From assembly GCA_963920525.1 (NCBI GenBank), contig OY986436.1, positions 11,671,467 through 11,735,466 on the forward strand: a stretch of 64,000 nt of DNA. The letters are read 5' to 3'. The position numbers were made by a program, and so were the translations under genes. Below, one piece after another: positions 9,881 to 19,929 of this stretch (positions are counted from its first letter, which is position 1; each line of letters starts with the position of its first letter). The DNA is from Dichetophora obliterata. Its lineage: Eukaryota; Arthropoda; Insecta; Diptera; Sciomyzidae. A model generated the notes under the pieces. The model searched no databases, was not told the origin of the DNA, and saw only the letters and a program-made list of their open reading frames with translations.

Positions 9881-11415
9881 AAGTCGGCCTCGTTCGCTCG
9901 GGTACCCGAAGTAGTTTCTCTTAAGCTCGGACTTTTTACGTCGGCTTCGATCGGTCGGAAATCCGGAGTAGGTTCTTTCGGCTTGGACTTTTTACGTCGG
10001 CTTCGGTCGGTCGGAAATCCGAAGCACTCCTTCTCTTGTTCGGACTTTTTACGTCGTTTTCGGTCGGCGGAAATCCGAAGTAGGTTCTTTCGGCTCGGAC
10101 TTTTTACGTCGACTTCGGTCGGTCGGAAATCCGAAGTAGTTTATTTTGGCTCAGACTTTTTACGGCGGCTGCGGTCGGTCGAAAATCCAAAGTAGTCCTT
10201 CTCTTGTTCGGACTTTTTACGTCGGCTACGGTCGGTCGGTAATCCGAAGTGTATTTTTTCATTCGGACTTTTTACGTCGGCTTCGGTCGGTCGGAAATCC
10301 GAAGTAGTTTCTTTTGGCTCGGACGTTTTACATCATCTGCGGTCGGTCGGTAATCCGAAGCACTCTTTCTCTTGTTCGAACTTTTTACGTCGGTCGGTCG
10401 GAAATCCGAAGTAGTTTATTTTGGTTCTGACTTTTTACGTCGGCTGCGGTCGGTCGGAAATCCGAAGCACTCCTTCTCTTGTTCGGACTTTTTACGTCGG
10501 CTACGGTCGGTCGGAAATTCGAAGTGTTTTTTTAATTCCGACTTTTTACGTCGGCTTCGGTCGGTCGGAAATCCAAAGTCGTTTCTTTTGGCTAGGACTT
10601 TTTACGTCAGCTGCCGTCGGTCGGAAATCCGAACCACTCCTTCTCTTGTTCGGACTTTTTACGTCGGCTTCGGTCTGTCGGAAATCCGAAGTAGTTTCTT
10701 TCGGCTCGGACTTTTTACATCGGCTTCGGTCGGTCGGAAATCCGAAGTAGTTTATTTTGGTTCGGAATTTTTACGTCGGCTGCGGTTGGTCGGAAATCCG
10801 AAGTGTTTTTTAATTCGGACTTTTTACGTCGGCTTCGGTCGGTCGGAAATCCGAAGTCGTTTCTTTTGGCTAGGACTTTTTACGTCAGCTGTGGTCGGTC
10901 AGAAATCCGAAGCAGTCCTTCTCTTGTTCGGACTTTTTACCTCGGCTACGGTCAGTCGGAAATCCGAAGTGTTTCTTTTTTTTAATTCGGACTTTTTATT
11001 TCGTCTTCGGCCGGTCGGAAATCTGAAATAGTTTCTTTTGTTCGGACTTTTTACGTCGGTTTCGGCCGGTCGGAAATCCGAAGCAGTTTCTTTTGTTCGG
11101 ACTTTTTACGCCGGCTTCGGTCGGTCGGAAATCCGAAGTCGTTTCTTTTGGCTAGGACTTTTTACGTCAGCTGCGGTCGGTCGGAAATCCGAAGTGTTTC
11201 TTTTTTTTAATTCGGACTTTTTATTTCGTCTTCGGCCGGTCGGAAATCTGAAACAGTTTCTTTTGTTCGGACTTTTTACGTCGGTTTCGGCCGGTCGGAA
11301 ATCCGAAGCAGTTTCTTTTGTTCGGACTTTTTACGCCGGCTTCGGTCGGTCAGAAATACGAAGTGTTTCTTTTTTTTAATTCGGACTTTTTATTTCGTCT
11401 TCGCCTGGTCGGAAA
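9880..11415. repeat. 57-bp minisatellite, about 27 units
   Basis: Consensus unit reads CGGACTTTTTACGTCGG then CTTCGGTCGGTCGGAAATCC then GAAGTAGTTTCTTTTGG. Unit lengths cluster at 55-58 bases with a few shortened units. Because 57 is divisible by three, long accidental open frames run through it (for example 10372-11031, with repeating FLRRLRSVGNPK), but they exist in several frames and have no start context, so I do not call them genes. Each unit contains a TTCGG/CCGAA inverted pair able to form a hairpin. The array is GC-richer and far richer in CG dinucleotides than the surrounding DNA. Variant units (CTTTTTTTTAATTCGG type) recur at 10975, 11200 and 11375, hinting at a higher-order arrangement at the right end. 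Confidence 0.95.
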
Positions 11416-11989
11416 TCTGCCATATAGATTGTTTAAGAGTTGATTTTCTTTTATTTTTCTTTTTTTAACTTATCGTTAGAGTAATAGTAAGGAGATTCAC
11501 GCCATATATAGAATTATATATATATATATCACAGGATTAAATGCTAAATAAAGCAGCGTAGTCGGGTCTTGCCTAAGTCGTTGTCACACCGACTGTCACC
11601 GAACTTCACTGAACACCGAATAACAGCGAATTTCTCCGAGTCATCGCACTCCATCGCACACCGAACATTGTCAAACCAGCATACGAGGACTTCATTTATT
11701 ATATTGTGTATAGTAATAAGATAGACTTGCTCATTGAATTATACACTAACCTCCCTATTATGGATTTCCATACGATACACGATAGACGCTTGCAAGCGTA
11801 TCGTAAAAATCAAGCTTTCGTATTATCCTTTTCATACGCCCGATAGATATACTATTGTGAATGACAGTGATTTTTGTTTACATTTTACTGTAAATTCAAG
11901 AAAAAACAATTGAAATTCTCAAACTGAAGTCACTTCAATATTTTGAAAGTTCAAAAATAAAATATATAAACACATTTCCGACGACATCC

Positions 11990-12091
11990 ATGACGTTCAA
12001 TATTAGTGGAGAAAGCGATGAGGCACGTATAGTTGCTGTGGAAAGAAGGAAGTTGAGGGATGCTTCCAATCTCGCGATAAAGAAGCTGTGA
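11990..12091 (+). pseudogene. Transposase N-terminal remnant in Harbinger-type element
   Basis: A 33-codon frame starts at an ATG and reads an acidic leader followed by VERRKLRDASN, which resembles the RRR/LRDENDPF leader of the complete Harbinger transposase at 1658. After this the sequence switches, near 12075, to pyruvate carboxylase sequence in a different frame, and stops at TGA 12089-12091. The abrupt switch marks the capture or deletion breakpoint. The family assignment rests on about ten residues and is moderate. Confidence 0.55.
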
Positions 12092-12333
12092 AGGAACTTC
12101 ATATTCATCCCAAGGCTTCAAAAGCGAACAAGAACTAAGTTGGAGCTCCTATGTCAGGAACAGTCATTAATATTCGTGTTAAGGAAGGTGACAAAATCAA
12201 GAAGGGACAGCCGCTTGTTGTTCTATCTGCCACGAAGATCGAAATGGTCGTGAAGGCGCCAATCGTCAAGAAACTCGAAATAATCAATGGCATGAAATTG
12301 GAAGGTGACGATTTGCTCATGACGGTTGAATAA
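12076..12333 (+). pseudogene. Captured C-terminal biotin-carrier domain of pyruvate carboxylase
   Basis: Pyruvate carboxylase makes oxaloacetate from pyruvate in mitochondria using biotin held on its C-terminal BCCP domain. This piece reads DKEAVKELHIHPKA..KANKN, then an in-frame TAA (12133-12135, where Gln is expected), then VGAPMSGTV, RVKEGDKIKKGQPLVVLS, ATKIEM, VKKLEI and GMKLEGDD to a stop at the family's normal end. The biotin motif AMKM is changed to ATKI, although the lysine remains. About three residues are missing after VKAP. Only the last approximately 85 of 1,180 residues are present. An ATG at 12151 leaves a 60-codon frame that could encode the bare domain, but nothing suggests that it is translated. 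Confidence 0.88.
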
Positions 12334-13009
12334 GTTTGTTGAGGTTATTTAATTTCAACATTTCTATTTAACTATGTCTTTATCAATAAATCGGTAAATA
12401 TATAGTCGGCGTTTTCTTCCATTAAAGTGGCAAGACGTCCCAGTTGAGCTTTTTAGCTCGCAACTCTTGGCCTGAAAAATCGCTTAATTTTGTTCAAATC
12501 CTTTTAAAAACTAATTTTTACTTCTTTAATATTAAAAATTTTGAAAAAAGATGAACATTTTATATATAATTTCATTTATCGGACAAGAATATTCAGCCGC
12601 TTGCAAGCGTATGAAATTGAACAGCTGATCTGATACGTATCGTTTCGTAATACCATTTTTTTCAGATAAACGATAAACGCTAACTGTCGGATTTAATACG
12701 ACAAACGTAAGTTCGTAATACCGCATAACAGAATGCAAGCGTTTATCGTATATCGTATGAATTCGTAATAGGGGGGGGGGGGGTAAGAGAATATATATAT
12801 ATATACTGTGTACACTGTTAAAAATTACAAACAATAAAGCAGCAATAATAAGAGCATTAAATTCTTCAAGTCTTCTTATTTATTGGCGAAAGTTCGAGGG
12901 CCTTTCGTCTGATCCTGGAGCGGCTGAGCATACCTCAGCCTTTGATTAAAACCCCCTTACAAATTATAAATAAAGATGTTTATTATGTCACTGTCAAAAT
13001 TTGTTTTTA

Positions 13010-13395
13010 TTGACTTTATGTCCTCTAGATAACGCTATATTCAATTTAATGTGAGGCTACATAGCCTATGACAAGCGGACGATCAAATCGCTTCCAACGA
13101 TACCTCATTTATCAAATTATGATAAGTAGTTTAGAAATTCGGGGCTTAGTTGACTTTCTGTTCTCTAGATTGCGCCATATTTAAGTTATTGTGACGTCAC
13201 ATAGTCTTTAACCAGCGAACGATCAAAGGCTTCTCATTTAATTATGGCACTATGAACAATTTTTAAGTTCATGACGCTATGTCCTCTAGAGGACGCCATT
13301 TCCAATTTAATGTGAGGATAGCCTATAACCAGCGGACGTTCAAAACGCTTCCAACGATACCTCATTTTTCAAATTATGATGAGTAGTTTAGAAGG
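13010..13395. repeat. Three-copy tandem repeat of about 128 bp
   Basis: Copies start near 13010, 13150 and 13268. Each contains TATGTCCTCTAGA-like, CGCCAT, AATTTAATGTGAGG, CCAGCGGACGATCAAA and CGATACCTCATTT words in the same order. The second copy is the most diverged (TTCTGTTCTCTAGATTGCGCC). A CATACATACATACATA run follows at 13415-13430. No gene is seen in 12790-13740. Confidence 0.8.
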
Positions 13396-13744
13396 GAGGG
13401 TGGAACAGATGAACATACATACATACATATGAGTCAAACACATATAGTTGAGCTTTGGCTTCGCCGTAGTCGGATAAAAATGTTATGGTTTTGATTTATT
13501 TCTAATCGCATAAATAACTATAAAAAATAAGTTTTATCTCTTATCGAAAATATATACATATACATATGTATATCGAATAAAAATAAGTTTTAATTAAGAC
13601 GAGTTATACGAGTTACAGTCGAAATATAGTGGGTTTAAAGTGATTTTGATTTAAAAAATCATGTCAAAAACGGAATCTCTAGGCTTTTGACAATGAAATA
13701 ATAATCGCTATTCTCGGTCCCTAATGAAGAAAGTTATAGAAATA

Positions 13745-14662
13745 CAGGGTCCGCCATATAACGTTTTTTTTTTCAACTAGTGCTTATTTCGTGAATGGTA
13801 ACACTTAGCTCATGTCTGATTTGACAGATAATTAGTTTTATCCTTCCGCTGAACGAATATGGTTGTGTATACACTTAAACAACGCTGAGAAGTGGGCCTG
13901 CGATCGACTTACAGAAGATGCCGATTTTGCCAAAAAATCATCTTTTCAGCTTAAGCTCATTTTGGTCTTGGCGGGTATGTAAACAAGCAAAATTGTCGCA
14001 TTTGGGGCACAGAAAAACCGCACGCATACATTGAAAAGCCGCTGCACCCAAAACGAGCCACTGTTTGGTGCGCATTTTGGTCCAGAGGCATAATTGGGCC
14101 ATTTTTCTTCGAAAATGAGCAAGGAGTGGCCGTAACAGTCAATGGCGATCGTTATCGGGCCATGTTGAACGAATTTTTGTTCACAAAAATTGAAGAGGAG
14201 GATATTGGCAACATTTGGTTTCAACAGGACGGCGCTACGTGCCACACAGCCGAAGCTACACTCGATGTTTTGCGCCCTGTTTTTGAAGATCGCATTATCA
14301 GCCGCAGAGCTGATGACGTTTGGCCACCTCGGAGCTGCGATTTGACACCGTTGGACTATTATTTGTGGGGTGCCCTCAAAGATAAGTGTTACGCCGACAA
14401 GCCAGAGACAATTGACGCTTTAAAGGACAATATTCGTGAAGCCATTGGTGAAATACAGCTGCACACAATCGATAATGTGCTTAAAAATTGGACCGATCGT
14501 GTAGGCTACTGCATGGCCAACCGAGGCAGCCATTTGAATGGAATTATTTTCCATTCTTAACCGGAAGGATTGTACTTTCAAATAAAAAAAAGAAATTTGA
14601 GAAAATATTTAGTAGTTTTTTTTATACAATTTTCAAAAAAAAAAATTATTTGGCGGACACTG
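13745..14662 (+). mobile_element. rosa-type DD41D Tc1/mariner element, internally deleted
   Basis: Inverted ends CAGGGTCCGCCATATAA and the reverse complement of TTATTTGGCGGACACTG are flanked by TA on both sides (13743-13744 and 14663-14664). At 918 bases it is about 380 bases shorter than the related element at 25810-27110, the loss falling in the DNA-binding half of the transposase. The spacing QQD-41-D assigns it to the DD41D group typified by rosa. Confidence 0.88.
13859..14560 (+). pseudogene. Defective DD41D transposase
   Basis: The product would cut and join element ends. The N-terminal helix-turn-helix region is deleted after the first few codons. In the catalytic half, the first catalytic Asp is replaced (FSDEAH-type motif now Ser-Ala) and the next codon is TAA at 13952-13954. 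From there to the stop at 14560 the frame is open and conserved: YVNKQNCRIWG, PLHPKRATVWCAFW, FQQDGATCHTA, then PPRSCDLTPLDYYLWG, which supplies the second and third Asp. The remaining ORF cannot make an active enzyme because the first Asp is lost. Confidence 0.92.
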
Positions 14663-15740
14663 TATTTTAGAAATATTTTAAAAAAATGGTTTTTGTCAAT
14701 TTCGACAAACACGGGCGAAAGAAAAACTAAGCCCAAATTTACTGTCAAAATGTAGAAAAAAAAAATCTATAAAGAACTTTTAGTTAGCTTCGCTGCAAGT
14801 TTATTCACCGGCAAATTTAGCCATTGTTCTACGCTTTCAGCTTCTTTGTGTGTCATACAATGCAACATTTGTTGTTGTAGATTGTCGTCATTTTCTTGGA
14901 CTTTTTCTTTTTCTGATTTTTTTTTTATTTTTATTACTTGTTTTTGTTGTTCTTCTTTTTGTTTATGCCTTTCTTTATTATTGCTTGCATCACAATGCAT
15001 TGGAGCCTGTTGTTGCAACATCATCTTCTGATGCTGCTGCATCTTCTTGCTGCTTGATGTTATTTACGTCATTCGCAAGCGTTCGTTCTGTTCTTCGCAT
15101 CTTACGTTCCGTTCCTAACCTAGCGCAACAAAAACCGGTGACATTATTTGCAGATTTTTTTTGCAATTCTTGTATTTGCATTTTTGTTTTGTTGAATTTT
15201 TTGTCTTTTCAAATTCTTGTTGTTTTTGCTCAACAGTTATGTTGTTGCATGCATGCTGGCAGCCATTGCTGCATCTTCATCGTCGTCATTTTTGTTCTAG
15301 CTGCTGCTGTTGTTGTTGCACAACTTAAAATGCGTTATGCAAGTTATGCGAGTGAACAAAAAATTGGCAGCATTGGCTACTGCAACCCTTGGGGTATGTT
15401 TAGCGCAGTATTTTTTTTTGTTCTTTATTTGTGCCAGCACTTTATGTCTTTTTCGTAAAGGTAGGTTAGTTTTTTTTTTGTGTTATATAGCAGCTGAAAA
15501 AACAAAGTTTTTTTGTAATAAATCATAATAAAACCCAGCTAAGTCCATTAAAAGGGTGCATAAACGGCATTTGTTGTTGTTGCTGATTTTTTTTCTATTA
15601 ATCAAAATTAAGCAGCAGCTGCTGCTAATGCTGATTTTTATGTAAATAGTGCTTCAACAGCATTTGAGTTGAGAAATAACAAAATTTGATGGTTCGACAA
15701 ACTTTTGAAAATTTTATTTTCTTCACGGTTAATGAGTTTT
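14663..15740. repeat. Opa-type TTG/GCA-rich low-complexity DNA
   Basis: TTGTTG, GCTGCTG and TTTTTTT runs dominate in both strands, with (GCA)n-like clusters at 15020-15060, 15300-15320 and 15612-15630. Apart from the doubtful glutamine-rich frame at 14767, no gene is supported. Confidence 0.6.
14767..15042 (-). CDS. Uncertain glutamine-rich open frame
   Basis: A 91-codon minus-strand frame is rich in Gln and Lys (MLQQQ, KQKEEQQKQ) and ends in a less repetitive tail (EAESVEQWLNLPVNKLAAKL) before its stop. CAG/CAA-rich coding exons are common in fly genes, so this could be a terminal exon. It could equally be chance translation of an opa-type repeat, which continues non-coding to about 15660. 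I see no splice acceptor-donor pair that extends it convincingly and no recognisable domain. Antisense frames here are simply its complement. Confidence 0.15.
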   Translation of the reverse strand: MQQHQKMMLQQQAPMHCDASNNKERHKQKEEQQKQVIKIKKKSEKEKVQENDDNLQQQMLHCMTHKEAESVEQWLNLPVNKLAAKLTKSSL

Positions 15741-15799
15741 TTTTGTTGTTGTTAATTTCTGAATGTAGAAGTCAATTTGAATTGATAAACATAAGTTTT

Positions 15800-17715
15800 T
15801 CATGAACGGATAATAACTTTTTCTTTGCTGATAATAAATTTTAATTAATTTTTTGTGAGAACATCAATATTATTGTTATAAACCTAAATGTTCAGATACG
15901 GATAATGTTGTTTTTATTAAATGAAACAAATTTTGGCTGATGGTTGATTCATTTCCGGCAATGAATACAAAACTATTTACTACGGATAATGAAATTTTTA
16001 ACAATTAGCTATTTGATGGCTCAAAGAAAATTTATTTTTATAAAAAAAGGTTTTTTTAGCAAGATATAAAAATTCCTTTGCGGATAAACGATTTTGTGTG
16101 CAGCTATCGCGTTGTTCGAAGGAAAAATTAAGTTTTATTTTTATTTGACAATAGTTTTTCAGTTACGGACAGTGAAATATTCTAAGCGGATCATAATTTA
16201 TAGCTGTGTGATGTTGCTTTATAAGACTTAGCAATCAATTCCTCATGGTTATTAAAGTTTTTATTGTGGATAATGAAAAAGTATCGTTTTTTTTTTTTAA
16301 CTGAAACATAATTTTTTTATTGCTTAGAAGTGGACCATTTTTATTGCTTTCAGTAACGGATCGTAAATTATTCTAAACGGATAATGCATTTTTTTCCAAT
16401 ATAAGTACATGTCACTTGAATAGCAATAGATTTTCAGTAACGGATAATTAATTTTAAGAAGCGGATAATGATTTTTGTGCAGTAAAAGATAAAAAAAGAT
16501 AATCGATAACTTACTGCTGTTTTATTTTAAATTTTTGCAGGAATTTCTTAGCGGATAATAAAGTTTTCACTGCGGATAAAAATGAATAATGCTGAATTTC
16601 TACATGAAAACAGATTTTTAGACATAGAAAATACTATTAAAACTGTTTTCTAAGAACAAGTAGATTTCAATTGAATAACCAAAGATTATAATGGCGGATA
16701 ATACATGAATTTTAAAAAGAGCAAGCGCGATGCTCTTTAGCAATATTTTATTGCCTATCACGAACAGCTTTTAACCTTTTTGAATAGGCTCTAAATGAGT
16801 TCATGATCAGCCCATTTCAAGAAATTCTTGTTTTTTTTGTTTTTGATTCATGGCGGATAAAACATTTTTTTCAGGAATTTGTAAAATTTTGTAAAAAAAC
16901 TAAAGATACGTTTTTAAAAAAATTAAATTTTTTAATTTATTCTTATTTATTATCCGTTATAAAAAACCTTTGTTCGTCCATAAGTACGTATCTTTAGTTT
17001 TTTTTACAAAATTTTACAAATTCCTGGAAAAATGTTATTTTTTTTTTTAATTTTTTACTGTAAAAAGATTAAAGAAAATTATTTCTTAATCGATGCAAAA
17101 TTTATAAAATTTGTTTAAAGGATAATGAATTATCTTGAATTGAATTTTTCAAGAGCTAAGTAAATTTTTTTTTAACGCATGATGAAATTTTCTTTAACCC
17201 AAAATTTTTCAAAATTCAGAGGTGGAGGCAATTTTTAGGTCTTTATCAAATAAAATGTCTAAATAAAATATTCGTGATGATTTATAGAAGACTTTCTCAA
17301 CAGTTGATAGAACTTTTTTGCGGTTTATATATTTTTATTGTGGACTGAAAATAAGCTTGAACAGGAGAACACTTCTGTTACGTAATATTGTAATATCGTA
17401 ATATTGGCAAAACTTCGATATTAAATGAGATTTCAATTGTTTTTTTTTTCTTCTTAACGGATAATACATTTTTTATTCAAACAAAATGCATTGTATAACA
17501 AATACTGCATTTGCAAGGTGTCTATTTAAAGTAAAATGCTATGGTTTTTCGATGATCATAAAAGACTTTATCCGGTAGATTAGATATAGATTTTCATTTG
17601 CGAATGTTGAATTTTCATTGCGGATAATGCATTTCTTTATTGCAAATTCAGTTAACGAATAGTGTTTTTTTTTTAGAAATGCCCTTTTCAATTAATTTTC
17701 ATTACCGGATAATCA
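15800..17715. repeat. Cluster of about 20 GGATAA(T) words, mostly plus-oriented
   Basis: The word (A/G)CGGATAAT or a one-base variant recurs about every 100 bases: examples at about 15810, 15899, 15980, 16081, 16380, 16440, 16461, 16552, 16574, 16693, 16853, 17459, 17620 and 17703. Almost all copies are in the same strand orientation. The DNA between copies is AT-rich and not obviously repetitive. The same word dominates a second block at 35.6-37.7 kb. Confidence 0.75.
16862..17035. mobile_element. MITE with 50-bp near-perfect inverted repeats
   Basis: Left arm ACATTTTTTTCAGGAATTTG continues to ACTAAAGATACGT. The right arm is its complement from ACGTATCTTTAGT to CCTGGAAAAATGT, with only one or two differences. 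The 70-base AT-rich loop includes one reversed TTATCCG word. It sits inside the GGATAA cluster. No target duplication was identified. Confidence 0.7.
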
Positions 17716-17924
17716 TTTTCAATCAAAAAAGTATTTTTCATTTGCATCAATGCGTTCGTTATTGATGAAAATAAAAGACCTATGCAGAAAAACAAAAGGT
17801 AATGGGAAATATTGATTTGATACAGTTTTTTCTATACTAAATAAAATCAATGGATAGATGATTTCAATTTATAACCACTGAATTTTCAGTAAGGAATAAG
17901 ATTTTAACTAAGGTTTGAGCTAAG

Positions 17925-18381
17925 TATGCTGTCGGAACGAAAAAAATTTGCACAAGAAATACATTGAGATTTTTGACAACGAACAGGAACAGGCAGCGAA
18001 ATTTTTTTCGCCAGCTAGTACGCTGTAGAAGCGAAAATAATTGCTGATTTCCATTTCTGAGTGGAGAGTTGAAATATCAAAATTTCGCTGTCGATTATAT
18101 GCCCGTACATTTAACTGGCGCGAAAATTTGCCATTCAACAATAAAAAATAAGCAGTAAGTATGTTTAAGTGTTGAATTTGTTGTTTAACAAATTTATTGT
18201 TGCATTTATATAGTTTATTATGTGTAGTCTTGCCTTTTATTGGATATAAAATTGCAGCAATAAAAATATGAATCTGTCAACCAGAACAGCAAGTGCTTTT
18301 TCTTCACAAAAAAATTTTGACTCTACACCAAAATTTCGCGTGTAGAGTAATATGCCCAAAAATTTTCGTTCCTACAGCATA
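17925..18381. mobile_element. MITE-like element with CTAAG target duplication
   Basis: Ends TATGCTGTCGGAACGAAAA and, reversed, TATGCTGTAGGAACGAAAA match over about 25 bases. CTAAG flanks both (17920-17924 and 18382-18386). Inside is a second inverted pair around AATTTCGC words. Length 457. No coding capacity is seen. A 5-bp duplication does not fix the superfamily. Confidence 0.7.
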
Positions 18382-18386
18382 CTAAG

Positions 18387-19920
18387 CATTACTTTATGCA
18401 AACCAAAAAACTGACTGCTCGAATAAGGAAAAATATTGACATTATACAAGTTTATCCAAAGCCTGAATTCTAAAACCGAAAGTAATGCATGTTCTCGCAA
18501 TTTTTATCCGTATAGTTCTGCTTTCTACTTAGAACTCATAGACAAATGATATGCAATTTTTTTTAGTCAAAACCGAAAAACTGAGTTTTTCACATTATCA
18601 TTTAAGAAAAAAACAAAATCCGCTTTACATAAAGTTGTTTTAAATTAAATGATAAAATTTTAAAATAAACAGCATATAAAAATGTCTTGCAACTTTTTTT
18701 ATGGCGGAAAAACCGCTTGATATTTGGTTGTAAATGTGAAATAAAAAAGTATAGTAAACATTTTTAAAAGTATAGTAAAGTATAACAAAAAAAAAAAAAC
18801 TAATTAGAATAAAAAGTAAACCACAGAAGAACCACCTTTGTGCAGCACTAGCAGCTTTAAAAGACAATAAAACACAAGAAGCAAGTGGTAAAGGTAACCA
18901 AAAACAAGAACATTTAGAGGATGAAAGAGAAACAAACATAAATTAAAGTAACCGCGAGTGCTTAGTTCTTCTTCATAAAAGCTAATTAGTACTTTTTAAG
19001 TAAGAAATGTAGGTTTTAGTAATAGCTTTATTTGGGTTGAGATTCTGGGATTATGTAAAAAAATACTGAGAATTGTATGTCGATCTAGCTATGCAATTCT
19101 AAGAAATGAAAAAAAATTATGTAAAAGAAGTCGCTTAGATATTTTTTAGCACATATCTTTTTTAATTTGTTTTTATGTACATTCCATTTCTATAACTCTA
19201 TTTTTATTTGTCTTAATAAAAAACATATAAACAGACATGTCGTGGCTTGTAAAAGCACATTTTTGTCAACGCCTTTAAATAAATATTTTCAAAATATAAA
19301 ATTCTGGAAAGTAATCAGACACTTAGCAGGACTTTTGTGAATGAGGGTGAAATAGTAATGAAATTCACACTGATGCTTTCGAAGGTTCTCTTCACAAAAC
19401 GTATTTAAAATTTAATGTCGAAATCCAAAATGAGTTGAATTTTTGATTAGTGGAACTTTATTATTTTAACGTTTTGTTTTGATAGTAAATATATATTTAT
19501 TACAAACAAATATGATCACTTTTAAAAACTTGTACCGCTTACTTCAAAGCTAACTTAGCAAATATGTAAAATATTTCGTTGATAACTCAGATGCGTGACT
19601 CATAACAGTCACTTCTTCGTGCCTTACATTACAAGACAAACAAAGTATCAGGAATACATAAAAAAAAAAAACCGAGTTGACAATACAATAAATACAAATA
19701 ACGCCAAATGTAAATCGAGTGCGAAAATGCGACCAAATTCACAACACAAAGTTTGTCACTTTGACGCTATTTTTGCTGATAACGTAAGTTATTTTTGTGA
19801 ACAAAAATTTGAAGGAATATGCTCGAAGTCATTGAACTTCTTGAAAAGGAAAAAGTAAGATATAAGTTTAGTAGGCCTGGATAGGAAAATAAACTGGAAG
19901 CCCAATTTGTTTGAGAGAGC
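18387..19920. other. AT-rich stretch without recognisable features
   Basis: Open frames of 60-100 codons occur on both strands but are composed of low-complexity hydrophobic or Lys/Asn-rich sequence and match no family that I know. No inverted-repeat element or RNA gene is apparent. Confidence 0.4.
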
Positions 19921-19929
19921 CAAAAGAGC

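Larger units (their letters stand above)
11750..12783. mobile_element. Harbinger-type element carrying a pyruvate carboxylase fragment
   Basis: Ends are CCTCCCTATTA on the left and TAATAGGG followed by a run of G on the right. Inside these, the inverted repeats continue for about 45 bases (CATACGATACACGATAGACG against CATACGATATACGATAAACG, then CTTGCA). TAA flanks both sides (11747-11749 and 12784-12786), as expected for PIF/Harbinger. The interior contains a short reading frame resembling the start of a Harbinger transposase, and then host-derived pyruvate carboxylase sequence. No transposase core is present, so the element would need help in trans. The 13-base G run at 12771-12783 looks like slippage of the terminal G triplet. 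Confidence 0.85.
9668..12960 (+). other. Possible LTR-like transcription control block around the minisatellite (tentative)
   Basis: The stretch begins TGTTATAATTCCC and ends CCCCCTTACA. To the right of the minisatellite it has a TATA-rich run (11507-11530), then AAATAAAGCAGCG, then a CACCGAA-rich segment. After the Harbinger-type insertion it has another AATAAAGCAGC. This order (repeat-rich U3, TATA, polyadenylation signal, U5) would fit a large solo LTR, but no target duplication, primer site or coding region was found. Treat it as a hypothesis only. Confidence 0.2.

Noticed and set aside
10372..11031. 219-codon open frame with repeating FLRRLRSVGNPK residues
   Set aside because: It is a translation of the 57-bp minisatellite. 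Similar open frames exist in the other plus frames over the same DNA, and there is no start context, splice signal or domain.
12151..12333. Intact small biotin-domain gene
   Set aside because: It is open from its ATG, but it is the tail of a truncated pyruvate carboxylase copy with an upstream in-frame stop, a changed biotin motif and a transposon context.
13010..13395. CRISPR-like array of spaced repeats
   Set aside because: Units are contiguous 128-bp tandem copies without unique spacers, and the DNA is eukaryotic.
14850..15458. 202-codon plus-strand open frame rich in Phe, Leu, Cys and Val
   Set aside because: It is the complement and continuation of T-rich opa-type repeats; composition is low-complexity throughout and no domain is visible.
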